64,000 nt of DNA from NCBI GenBank assembly GCA_964017185.1, contig OZ024869.1, positions 51,982,761 through 52,046,760 on the forward strand, given 5' to 3'. The notes below the pieces were generated by a model that was given only the letters and a program-made list of their open reading frames with translations, did not search any database and was not told the DNA's origin. A program made the position numbers and the translations under genes. This DNA comes from Rugalucina vietnamica (lineage: Eukaryota > Mollusca > Bivalvia > Lucinida > Lucinidae). Each line of letters begins with the position of its first letter. The first letter of the stretch is position 1. Shown here piece after piece: positions 53,232 to 62,788 of the stretch.

Positions 53232-54214
53232 TTCCAGGGAGCGGTGATTCAGAGACTGACTTAGACAGTGCCGCCAGATTTTATATCAGCCAGGCGTTCT
53301 CGGACAACACTAAGAGGGCGTACAGGACACATAGGCAGTCGTACTTCGGCTTCTGCAGTCGCTTCGGATACCAACCTTTCCCGGCTAGCACATCTACCTT
53401 GTGTCGGTATGTGTCCTTTCTGGCAAAGAAACTGAAATTCAATTCGATAAAACAATATTTAAACTATGTGCGTATTCTTCATTGTGAACGGAACTTACCA
53501 AACCCCCTGGAAAATAACTTTCTACTCTCACATACCCTAAAAGGAATTCGCAGATGCTTTGGGGATACGGTAGTGCGCAAGAAGCCAATTACCCCAAACA
53601 TGTTGAAATGTATTCTCAAAAATCTGGATTTAAAGAAACAGTTTGATGCAGCCGTGTGGGCGCTGTGTCTAACCATGTTTTATGGTTTTCTCAGACGTAG
53701 TAATGTTATGGTGCCTTCCGGTACCAGGTTTGACGACTCAAAACTTTTACGCAGACAGGACATTATCTTTTTCCCATGGGGAGTGCTGATTCATATTCGC
53801 TGGAGCAAAGTAATTCAGTTCCAGTCTAGAACCTTTGATGTTCCCTTGCCCCGCCTCCCCGGTAACGTGTTATGCCCTGTTAACGCTTTGGTTAATTACC
53901 TACATCTCACATGCGGTGCCCCTCCTTCAGGCCCCGCCTTTGTTTACTTTGTGAATTCCGCGCCAAAGACTATTACCTCTGAGATCTTTATTGGCCGGGT
54001 GCGGGAGTGCGTATCGTCAGAGACTGTCAATCAATCGGACATATCTACTCACTCTTTTAGACGCGGAGCGGCTCATTTTTCCAACTTAGCCGGTCTTTCT
54101 GCGGACTCGATTAAGCTACTGGGTGACTGGCGCTCCTCGTGTTACTCAAACTATATAGACAATAGTGTCACTACTCGGCTTCAACTAACTCGCCAGTTGC
54201 AATCCCACATTTGA
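53216..54214 (+). CDS. YR element ORF3: tyrosine recombinase
   Basis: The frame is open from 53216, overlapping the end of ORF2 by about 16 nt in the -1 frame. The N-terminal part (FYISQAFSDNTKRAYRTHRQ) is a core-binding SAM-like domain. Catalytic residues of the family are visible: Arg in FYGFLRRSNVM, Lys in RWSKVI, HSFRRGAA (HxxR), LLGDWRSSCY with W at the second His/Trp position, and the likely nucleophile Tyr in SNYI. It would integrate the circular DNA copy. No ATG lies near the frame start, so translation probably needs recoding or reinitiation. Downstream AATAAA is at 54395-54400. Confidence 0.92.
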   Translation, partial: HWLHLIPGSGDSETDLDSAARFYISQAFSDNTKRAYRTHRQSYFGFCSRFGYQPFPASTSTLCRYVSFLAKKLKFNSIKQYLNYVRILHCERNLPNPLENNFLLSHTLKGIRRCFGDTVVRKKPITPNMLKCILKNLDLKKQFDAAVWALCLTMFYGFLRRSNVMVPSGTRFDDSKLLRRQDIIFFPWGVLIHIRWSKVIQFQSRTFDVPLPRLPGNVLCPVNALVNYLHLTCGAPPSGPAFVYFVNSAPKTITSEIFIGRVRECVSSETVNQSDISTHSFRRGAAHFSNLAGLSADSIKLLGDWRSSCYSNYIDNSVTTRLQLTRQLQSHI

Positions 54215-54394
54215 ATACTCAACTACTTACTACATATAACTACATCTACGTTGGAACTTTGGACGATATCTTATTTAGTGCATACAATTTTATTACTGTG
54301 TTGCGCATAAACTATGAATTGCCAATGTGCTTTATCAATTATTGTTGTTTAGATATGCGCGCTTACTTATGTTAGTATTGGAGTGTAGTTAGTT

Positions 54395-54400
54395 AATAAA
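54395..54400 (+). terminator. Poly(A) signal of YR element
   Basis: AATAAA after the recombinase stop and just before the right direct repeat. Confidence 0.6.
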
Positions 54401-54441
54401 GCTCCCAGTTTCCCCCTTATTTGTGTTGGTGTTTTGTTTAA

Positions 54442-54594
54442 GTGGAATTAAACACTTTAATTTTATTTAGACTAAGCACCAGCCGGCGCTCAAGCGACTA
54501 TATTGAGCTTTTCGCGGGTTCCTGGGAGTTCCGCCTCGCATATCATTATAGTTTCCAGCGCGCATCTGGAAGGATGGACTTGTTTTAAAACTTT
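54442..54594 (+). repeat. Right direct repeat of YR element
   Basis: Matches 50559-50711 base for base by eye. The sequences beyond the two copies differ (AGATTTTAGG after the left, CCCACCC after the right). Confidence 0.95.
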
Positions 54595-54639
54595 CCCACC
54601 CAAATGTTTCCCTATCTCTTTTTATACTGCCATACGCCC

Positions 54640-57205
54640 TCACGGACATTCTAGGCAGGCTAGCGCAGCGTCTGTTAGTATCAGACAGAAAAAAGGAGGG
54701 ATTATAGTACAGAGGTTTAAAAGTTTAAAAGTGAAGGATAAAAACAGATGATAGGTTAAAATAGATAAGAATAGCTAAAATCAGATAAAAACAAGCAACT
54801 TGGGATCTATGGGCGTGAGTGCTGCAACTTGCAGACTGCTGCCTTGAAGGCATCAAGGCTGTGCAAGGTTGCAACAGACTCAGGGAGGGAGTTCCACTGT
54901 ACTATGGCCAAGGGGAAGAAGGAGTATTTGTAGTAATCCTTTGATGTGTAGACCTGCCTGAAGGTCATGGAATGGCAGTACCGTGATATTCTGTTTGAAT
55001 ACTGCACGTGATCCGGGAGGGGTACAGCAACTAAACAATGGATTACTTTGTAAAACAAGCAAAGACGGGCATCAGCCCGTCTTTGTGCCAATGTTCTCCA
55101 TCCCAGTTCTTGTATAATCCGAGTTACACTTGCCTGCCTATCGAAGTTACTGACAGTCCAGCGGGCGGCCCTTTTCTGGATTTGTTCAATCTGGTTTATC
55201 CGCCTGTCAGTATGCGGGTCCCATACAGCTGAGGCATACTCAAGCTGTGGCCTGACAAGGGTGTTATATGCAGTTTCACGAACCCTTGACATCTTCGTTT
55301 TGATATTGCGACGGATAAAGCCGAGGGTCCGGTTTGCGTTTCCTGTTATGCGGTCAACATGGAAGTTCCAAGAGAGATCACTGGAAATATCAACCCCAAG
55401 ATACCTGGCACATGTGACAGCCTCCAAGACTTGGCCATGCAATAGGTAGTCTGTTTTAATTGGCTTTTTTAACTTGGAGCCTGTCACATGCACCACCTGA
55501 CACTTCGAGGGGTTGAACTCCATATCCCACCTGGATTCCCATGCCGATAGAATGTCAAGGTCAGACTGGAGTGTGGAGCTGTCATCCTCGCTCTCCAGGG
55601 TGAGGTATAGGGCTGTATCGTCTGCAAACAACCTCACCTGGGAGCGGACCTCATCAGGCAGATCGTTTATATAGACGAGGAAAAGAATCGGGCCCAGGAC
55701 AGAGCCCTGGGGGACACCGGACGTGACAGGTATCGATTCCGATTCCTCCCCGTCAATCACTACCCGCTGGGATCTACTCCCAAGGAAAGCTCGGATCCAG
55801 CTCAACACATGCCCGCGAATGCCATACTGATGCAGCTTCCAAATAAGTTTACTATGGTTGACCTTATCAAATGCTTTTGAGAAGTCTAGGAGTATGATGT
55901 CAGTTTGTCTCCCCGCACCGGCATTCCTCGCGAGGTCCTCAATTAGCATGATGAGCTGGGTCTCACATGACCGTCTCTCCCTAAACCCATGTTGGAGGTC
56001 ATACATGAGGCCCCGCTCATCAAGGTGCTTAACAATGTTTGATGCTAATATGTGTTCAAGAACCTTACAAAGAATGCAAGTGAGGGAGATTGGTCGGTAG
56101 TTTGATGCCAGAGATTTATCGCCTTTCTTAAACACGGGCATGACATTGGCCTTGGTCCAGTCTGCTGGGAGCTTGCCGGTCTGGAGCGATCGTTCATAGA
56201 TGATCTTAAGGATGGGGGCAATCTCTTCCCCAAGCTCTTTCAGCAGAAGGGGTTTTAGACCATCCGGTCCAGCTGCCTTACCCGGTTTAAGATTTTTAAG
56301 TAATTTCAGGAGGCCATTTTCTGAGATGCTTATCTCTGGCATACATTTGGTAGTGTCTTGTTCAGGGTCAGTGTCAGTGTTGGGAGACAAACCACCTGCT
56401 GATTTCAAGTCCTGCACACGCATTTTGGCCAGGCGAGAGAGAGAAAGAGGATCCTTTGGAGTAAAAACAGAGTTGAACTGTTCATTGAATAGGTTGGCTT
56501 TAGTTTTAGTGTCTGAGTGGAGCTTATTTTCATGTTTCAGAGGTGGTGTGCCTTGTTGGTCGCGTCGTGAGTTTTTCAGAAATGAGAAAAGCTTTTTGTT
56601 GTCACATTTATCTTCTTCTTCATTTAGACCCAAGAGATTTTCGAGATATGCCTGGTAAGAGTCCTTTATTTTCCTTTTAATTTTCTGTCGAAGGGTCTGA
56701 AATTGTGTCTTTAAGTCTATTTGTCCGGTCTTTTTGAACTTAGTATAGAGGCTATCCCGTTTGCGTATTAATCGTCTAATCTCTTGGGTTATCCAAGGCA
56801 AGGATGATTTGCCTCGGATAAGTTTAGCAGGTATACATTCGAGAGTCAGTCTGTCAAGGGTAGTAGTAAAGTCTGTCCAGAGTTCTTCTGCAGATTTTCC
56901 GAAATGGTCTGATAAAAAAGTCTGTTGGTAGGATTTCATTTTTGATTTCAGCTTTGGCCAGTCAGCTTTGCGAAAGACCAATGCCTTCCTGGGTTTTTGT
57001 TTATGTTGGGTGGGTTTCAAGAGTGCCTCTGCTGAGACAATCTCATGATCACCAAGGCCGGGGCAGCATTTGACATCTGAAATTAGGGTTGGATTTGTTG
57101 TTAAAAACAAGTCCAGGATGTTTTCTTGTCTAGTGGGCTCTGTTACAACTTGTGTGAAATTCCCTCCCTACAATAGGTCATGAACTTTACAAATATTTCA
57201 TTCAT
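54640..57205 (-). mobile_element. 5'-truncated LINE (CR1/jockey-like)
   Basis: Non-LTR retrotransposon on the minus strand with its 3' region toward the YR element. The endonuclease domain is almost all missing: only its last part (EPTRQENILDLFLTTNPTLI) remains, typical of incomplete reverse transcription. A 3' region rich in AGATAAAAAC-like words lies at about 54725-54800. Exact borders and target duplication are not resolved. Confidence 0.85.
54807..57167 (-). CDS. LINE ORF2 C-terminal part: reverse transcriptase
   Basis: The frame is open from 57167 (TAG at 57170-57168) to the stop at 54807. Residues are numbered from 57110. RT motifs: KAAGPDGLKPLLLKELG, ANVMPVFKKGDKSLASNYRP, GFRERRSCETQL, LLDFSKAFDKVNHS, VTSGVPQGSVLGPILFLVYI, and the catalytic FADD at 495-498. 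After it come ARYLGVDISSDLSW and RPQLEYASAVWDP, the conserved thumb/C-terminal region. Just upstream, a second frame reads KFMTYCREG, which fits the expected endonuclease sequence if one base was lost near 57160, so the copy is both truncated and frameshifted. No genuine start codon. Confidence 0.93.
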   Translation of the reverse strand, partial: GGNFTQVVTEPTRQENILDLFLTTNPTLISDVKCCPGLGDHEIVSAEALLKPTQHKQKPRKALVFRKADWPKLKSKMKSYQQTFLSDHFGKSAEELWTDFTTTLDRLTLECIPAKLIRGKSSLPWITQEIRRLIRKRDSLYTKFKKTGQIDLKTQFQTLRQKIKRKIKDSYQAYLENLLGLNEEEDKCDNKKLFSFLKNSRRDQQGTPPLKHENKLHSDTKTKANLFNEQFNSVFTPKDPLSLSRLAKMRVQDLKSAGGLSPNTDTDPEQDTTKCMPEISISENGLLKLLKNLKPGKAAGPDGLKPLLLKELGEEIAPILKIIYERSLQTGKLPADWTKANVMPVFKKGDKSLASNYRPISLTCILCKVLEHILASNIVKHLDERGLMYDLQHGFRERRSCETQLIMLIEDLARNAGAGRQTDIILLDFSKAFDKVNHSKLIWKLHQYGIRGHVLSWIRAFLGSRSQRVVIDGEESESIPVTSGVPQGSVLGPILFLVYINDLPDEVRSQVRLFADDTALYLTLESEDDSSTLQSDLDILSAWESRWDMEFNPSKCQVVHVTGSKLKKPIKTDYLLHGQVLEAVTCARYLGVDISSDLSWNFHVDRITGNANRTLGFIRRNIKTKMSRVRETAYNTLVRPQLEYASAVWDPHTDRRINQIEQIQKRAARWTVSNFDRQASVTRIIQELGWRTLAQRRADARLCLFYKVIHCLVAVPLPDHVQYSNRISRYCHSMTFRQVYTSKDYYKYSFFPLAIVQWNSLPESVATLHSLDAFKAAVCKLQHSRP

Positions 57206-57289
57206 GGGTTATTAATTACCTTTGAGCTGTACAACAAGTGTGCTTCAAACTAAATTGGGTTATGGATCATATTGTTTGAATTTTGTTAT

Positions 57290-58412
57290 AAAAAAAAAAA
57301 AGCCTGTTAGCTTCCTATAAAAACTGATGTTTTGCAAAATTTCTGGCTGATTAATAATGATAAAATTAAATTTATTTCTCCAATGTTATTTTTATACCAA
57401 TACATATCTAGAAACTGATTTTCAGAATTTTCACCAATTGTTTTCTTGCTTTTGTCTATTAAACCTAATACAAGAAATTAAGACAGAAAGAAGGGGAGTA
57501 CTTGGAGTTATTGTAACAGCTATAGGTACTGCCCATGCAAACATCTCATTCAATAAAAATTCTATAGGCAGATTAATTTCATTGACTGACAATCCAAAAG
57601 TATACTGTTCAACAAAGTAAATGTTCTAAACAATGCATGTAGTTAAAAGTAATCACTTACTTTCATTTAAAAGCTTCAGTGTCATTGTGACAAGTCATCA
57701 GATATACTTTGTCCCAACTGTAGAACCGAGATTTCCTTTTGGATTCTGCTTCAAAATATTTAGATTTTCACAATCACATCCAATTTTTCTCGCACAGTTT
57801 TAGGTGGCATTTCTTTTTTTTTTCTTCTTGGGGAATACAAAATTTTACTCAAGCGAAGATTAACAGTTATACAGTTATTATAAAATGCATTTTGCACATT
57901 ATAGCCATGGCATTTTAAAATCTGTATCATGGTATGTTTTCCCCATGTACACTGCATTGTTTATGACTTATCAGCCTCTACTTACCATCGGTAGGTCGCC
58001 ATGTGACATTGCTGCTCTAATATGCACATATGGTTTAAACAAAATAGACTGCTAAGAGTCTTATCATGGAATAGGTAGTTCTTTGGTTTTACCAAGTGTA
58101 ATTTTTTCCATATGCAGTTTAAAAGTCCAACAAAGGATAGAGGTATTGTGGACAAACAAGCATATTCATAGGCTATTACATAAACAAACTTACTCCCATG
58201 TTCATTACAGCCAAAATGTCCTATAAAAATGGGCATTTTTCAAAAGAAACTTTTTAACCTCAAAGTGTAAAATTTGTTAAAAATATAGATTAGTTATGTA
58301 TAATATAATCATTTAAGGTGCACCATTCCTCATAGTGATTGGTTTTGTCATCTTTAAGATATTTACCAAAACATCAGTTTTTATAGGAAGCTAACAGGCT
58401 ATTTTTTTATAC
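57290..58412. mobile_element. ~1.1-kb element with long terminal inverted repeats
   Basis: GCCTGTTAGCTTCCTATAAA + AACTGATGTTTTG near 57302-57334 is repeated inverted at about 58367-58399, in 33-bp perfect arms, each bounded outwardly by an A/T run and TATA. The interior has no recognisable transposase. Short frames (for example 57357-57620) are unsupported. Confidence 0.65.
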
Positions 58413-58735
58413 ACAGATTACAAGATATTCTGTCCATCTGTATGGTGGCCACATAGTTTATTGTCACCTCCCCATGACCAATATTGGCCCGTTTTAACTG
58501 TTTAGTTAACGGAACAAGGAACCAAAATAACCTTTGCCATGACGTGTTTACAAAATGGCATACTGAATTATTATTTCTAGCAGCTAGGTATCATGCATGT
58601 CTGCAGCACTTTTCTGGGCTACATTAGTTATCTTGACTGCTAGTACAACAGTTTCAACCAAGGTTAAACCAAATAAACAAATAACATATGTTTGATCTAG
58701 CACTTTATTCAATACTGCTGAACACAATATGAGCC
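58413..58735. other. Intergenic, nothing certain
   Basis: 58440-58510 (TGTCACCTCCCCATGACC, GTTAACGGAACAAGGAACC) resembles, inverted, the sequence at 4990-5050 (GGTTCCGTTAACTAAAAAAA, ATGGGGAGGTGACAACA). It is probably a fragment of another repeat. Confidence 0.45.
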
Positions 58736-58739
58736 ATGT

Positions 58740-59465
58740 TGTGAGAAACCCTGCTTTGTCCTGAAACGCTCTCCTGACCCGAGGTCGGTATAAATTGGAG
58801 TTAAATACAATGTAGATCAGGGTCATCCCGGGGTCAGGATATCAGTTAACATAGTAGATCACAATTTCTAATGCTTCAAGTTTCAAGAACATACAATTTC
58901 AGGGGAGAAGATTTCTTAATTTAATGGCCATATACATGTATTTAGCCCCGAGGCAGAACAAGACAAAAATTCATATACATAAACTTTATGTCAATATTCA
59001 TAATCCCAGCAAGTCTTCCACAATTTACTGACATTTTACCAATGAAAGTTTCCTCATTCAAATGTACAGGCAACCTAAGATGACACTGCCATTAAATAGG
59101 ACAAGGTCATCCCAAGGTCACAAATTATACAAACTTTGTAGGGCTTGAGACCCAAATGCTACATGCCATGCTACATGCCAAGTTTCAAGATTATAGGACT
59201 ATGGAATCCGAGAAGATGTTTTAAAATTCTGCTATTTAAAGCCCTGGCTACCATTTTGGTCATGTGACCTGATCTTTTATATATAAACGTGTTCTTTGTT
59301 ATTAAGGATGCTCCACATGAAGCTTGGCTTTGATTGGCCAAGAAGGTTCAGAGAAGATGTTTGAAAAGTGTGAACGACAATGACAACAAAAGCAACAACG
59401 CCAGACGCAAGACAATGCCTATCCTATAAGCTCATCGAGGAGTATTTGGCTCCGGTGAGCTTACA
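58740..59465 (+). mobile_element. Helentron-like element, short diverged copy
   Basis: Head CGCTCTCCTGACCCGAGG and tail TCCTATAAGCTCATCGAGGA, then GGCTCCGGTGAGCTTA, with about 1.5 internal units (GGACAAGGTCATCCCAAGGT, TTGGTCATGTGACCTGATC, GGCTTTGATTGGCCAAG). More diverged than the copies at 42-46 kb. Confidence 0.6.
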
Positions 59466-60160
59466 ATCAAAGGGTAAGGTCAGTTCCTTTATTGTTTCAT
59501 ACATGCACACATGCAGATAGCACAATCCCCACAAGCTACTTGTCATCTTCTTGTGGTGTACAGCCGTGTATAGTTTCTGTAGGATCTGTGTTAGTCCCAA
59601 GACAGATTTTCTTCTGGCATGGCTCATATGAATAAATGTTTTAAACTAGCATATTTTGTCTTAAAGCTTTGTAAAACAAGTGAAAAAGTAAGAATTATGG
59701 ACGGAGAATTTACAATTCAATGAAAGACATTAAAAAGAATGGCAACAAAACAAAATCAATGACCAGGGGCCAGTTTTTCAAAACTTTGTTAGCTTAACGT
59801 CAACGTTAAGACCTCGACTTGTTAAGTAAATGCCAACTACATAAGCAAATACACTGTTATTTTCTGTTGATAAAATGCGAGAATCCTTTGCACTGCAATG
59901 TATTGTCACATTTTATCAACCGAAAATAACATTATACTTGTAATATTCATGTTTGAAATTTTAACAAATTTTTAAGTAACGATGTCATTAATTTTGAACA
60001 GCTGGGCCCAGGTTTCTGCATCCTGTAAATTCAAATTCCAGCCCTAAAGTACCTATGAAGTGATCAGAAAAGTACCATTTCTATATGACCTTAGCTTGTG
60101 AGTGGGATGTATGAATCAACCGCAACAACTGGCATTCGGCTATACTTTTTAACTTCAAAA
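59466..60160. other. Intergenic, nothing coding
   Basis: No supported gene or repeat. Confidence 0.5.
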
Positions 60161-60190
60161 AAGAAATAAAAAAAAAAAAAAAAAAAAAAT
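60161..60190. repeat. Poly(A) tract
   Basis: A-rich run of about 29 nt. Confidence 0.9.
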
Positions 60191-60625
60191 AGTGCAGATG
60201 GAGTAACATCAAAGTAATATACCATTTCCTAAACATATAACAAACATTATTTATAACATAATTATAACATATCACAGTTCAAATAAATGAGATCTTTAGG
60301 TGCATATAAATCAAGAACGTTTGCATGTTTGAAAACATGGGGTGAAACAAAATCGGTATTGGCGGTCATGTTTTGTTGCTGTGTTGTTGTTTTTATTACA
60401 ACAATATATTTCATTTTCCTTAACTTCAAACTATTGCTGAAATATCCCTGATGCCTATAAAACAGCAAAATGGCTAAATAAATACATAACCTTTTTGTTG
60501 AAAAAAAAATGCACACTTAAAAAAATTCTTTAAAGATCTTTTGGGACAAAACCATACGAGAAAATGTCATACAAACTTTATGACAGATTTTTTTTTATTT
60601 TTTCCTTCTTTGTGAGTTGATAATA
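60191..60625. other. Intergenic, nothing seen
   Basis: AT-rich without supported features. Confidence 0.5.
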
Positions 60626-60862
60626 TGAGCCGCATCGTGAGAAAACCGGATTTTTGCCTAGGCGAAAACAAAGGCGCAGATCAGCTTCGCGGTAACCGCG
60701 AAGCTGATCAGCGCCTTTGTTTTCGCTACTCGGATAGTACAATTCCTCTTCTACTTAAATCCGAAATTTCAAGCTTCTAGCTCTTTTCTGAGCTTGTACA
60801 GGCCGGTTTGTGTCGGACCTGGTCGGAAACCCCGAAGACCGGTTTTCTCGCGTCGAGGCTCA
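60626..60862. repeat. TGAGCC-type MITE, complete copy
   Basis: Ends TGAGCCGCATCGTGAGAAAA and TTTTCTCGCGTCGAGGCTCA. A 65-bp internal palindrome with one mismatch (60662-60726) is centred on CGCGGTAACCGCG and shared with the copy at 35845. Apparent proteins across it (for example PVCVGPGRKP) are spurious translations of the repeat. Confidence 0.9.
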
Positions 60863-61009
60863 TATCACTTCTTGTTTGCAGCAGTTCTTTTGCCGACAGC
60901 CAGTTTTCCTGCAGGTAAAGCCCTACTGGCCCTTGCTCTCTCCCTCTCTGCCTTTTGCTGTAAACAGAAAGAGAAATATGAGCTGTGTAACAAAAGAACA
61001 AGTCTTAAG

Positions 61010-61175
61010 GTTTTACGACCAGGTCCAACACAAACCGGTCTGTACAGTCTCAGGAAAAGGCTGGAAGCTTGACATTTCAAATTTATGAAGAAGAGATATT
61101 GTACTGTCCGTGTAGCGAAAACAAAGGTGCTGATCAGCAGTGCAGTTACTGCATGGCTGATATGCATCAGCTAAA
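61010..61175. repeat. TGAGCC-type MITE, truncated copy
   Basis: CGACCAGGTCCAACACAAAC, TGAAGAAGAGATATTGTACT and AAAACAAAGGTGCTGATCAG match the inner part of the family. The ends are lost. Confidence 0.75.
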
Positions 61176-61313
61176 AGGTAAACACACTTTAGATATTCTG
61201 GTTTTTTTTGTGCAAAATAATTATGTTTTTAAGGAGAGAAGTAAAAAATCAGGGAATATTATGAGATGTAATATTGACTTCCACGCTTGTGGTGTAAAAA
61301 TGAGTCTATATAC

Positions 61314-61497
61314 ACCTCAACCTCTTTATAACACTATTGCTGGGGTCCAAGTCAATTTCTATGTTAGCTATCCAATCCGTGTTATAATGCAAGTAACATG
61401 TATAAACATATAGCAAGAATAGTCCAATTGACATCCAACAATAATCAGTCTTATATCCAAAACAGTGCTGTTACGAAACATGTTATAAAGAGGTCCA
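61314..61497. repeat. Short TIR repeat
   Basis: ACCTCAACCTCTTTATAACA and GTTATAAAGAGGTCCAGATG face each other across ~185 bp. A possible MITE; the arms are short and imperfect. Confidence 0.45.
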
Positions 61498-61499
61498 GA

Positions 61500-62070
61500 T
61501 GTACTTCACGCATTTTGGCTACATTCATTTTAAACTATCAACAAGTAGCTAAAAGGCATTGAAAACTAGCAAAAACTGAGGATATATATGTAGCTTATTT
61601 TCTGAAGCCAATTAGAAGTTTATATGATCACCAGGCACAATGGACAGACACATACATGTATATTTGTGAAGGGCATTTCAGCTGGCAATGCAGCATGACC
61701 GAGAAAACCTTGAGACTTTTGGTCAACCATTCAATCTATAAAAATGGCAGTGAAAATGTTTGCCATAAAACATTCTTTATTCCGCCTCCGAAAGTCTGAA
61801 AATGCATTGATTTTCTTTAATTCCTCTTTTCGTTTGGTAGGGACAGAGCCACCGCTTCCTGGGTATTAACCAGTACTATGGGGAATTAATTTGTCTTGGT
61901 CAAGGACACAAGATGGTTGAAGTTGGTATGAAGATACTATGCATGTTGCAAAAAAACAAAGGCGCTGATGTAAGTGTGCAGCTTGTCTGCACCTTCATTT
62001 TTGCATATGCTAAAAAGCAAGCTTTCCGTTGACGCAGAACAAGGAGACTGGAGTCCACTTTGGCACTTAC
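61500..62070. other. Intronic or intergenic, no confirmed exon
   Basis: This lies downstream (in minus-strand sense) of the last exon I can assign. A minus-strand frame at about 61750-61870 (including TKRKEELKKINAFSDFRRRN) is open but lacks a phase-compatible acceptor. Confidence 0.4.
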
Positions 62071-62730
62071 CCTCTCCTGGTATCGTCTCTCATAGTAGTC
62101 CATATCTGACTCTCCTGGCTTTTTCAAAGCGGACATTCTCTCAGCTAGGTCAGCATCAATATCAGCATCTGTGGAACCTAAAGGTAAACATGTGTCAGAA
62201 TTATAACATTATAATCAATGATAATAGTTTTTACTATGTCTTTCATAGTAGTCCATATCTCTCCAGGCCCCGAGGTTATAAAACTTTTTTCATGCTCAAC
62301 TCAGCTGAGACTAAAATTTATCCTGCTCATAAATGTTAAAATGCCAACAATTTATCCTGCTCATAAATGTTAAAATGCCAACAATTGTTGGCATTTTAAC
62401 ATTTATGAGCAGGATAAATTACTAGTTTTTGAGTTTTAAACCTGAATTTTTCTCTAATTTTGACTATTTCAACATCTATGAGCAGTTGAAATTTCATGCT
62501 CAGATGAGCTGAGCTTGAAAAAAGTTTTATAACCTCAAGGCCTGGTCTCCAAGATCAGCATCTGTGGAACCTACATGGTGTCAGAATCAATACCAATGCT
62601 GTAACATCATCCGTAAATAGGACTTTTGCATAGACACAGCAGACAGATAGACAGATGGATGGATGGATGGATGGATAGACGGACGGACGGACGGATGGAT
62701 GGATGGACGGACGGATGGATGGACAGACAG

Positions 62731-62788
<58 letters not shown>

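Larger units (their letters stand above)
50559..54594 (+). mobile_element. DIRS/Ngaro-type tyrosine-recombinase retrotransposon
   Basis: A 4.04-kb element with two 153-bp direct repeats (50559-50711 and 54442-54594) that look identical by eye, enclosing three overlapping ORFs: SAM-like/CCCH ORF1, RT-RNase H, and tyrosine recombinase. All frames are open with intact catalytic motifs, so it may be recent and autonomous. YR retrotransposons integrate by recombinase and leave no target duplication; none is visible. The direct (not inverted) repeats point to Ngaro/PAT-like rather than DIRS1-like ends, but a split A1-B1A2-B2 arrangement is not evident. Confidence 0.9.

Noticed and set aside
54640-57205. 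Treating the LINE as an intact autonomous element
   Set aside because: The endonuclease domain is missing and a frameshift near 57160 separates its remnant from the RT frame.
57357-57620. 87-aa plus-strand frame inside the long-TIR element
   Set aside because: No transposase motif and atypical composition; length is within chance for AT-rich DNA.
60794-61167. Overlapping frames with PVCVGPGRKP and ENKGADQQCSYC-like peptides
   Set aside because: They lie in TGAGCC-type MITEs and recur wherever the repeat occurs; spurious translations rather than a gene family.
61750-61870. Minus-strand open stretch with TKRKEELKKINAFSDFRRRN as a next exon of the 62-64 kb gene
   Set aside because: The preceding exon ends in phase 0, and no AG acceptor here gives this frame in phase 0. 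The donor is also weak.
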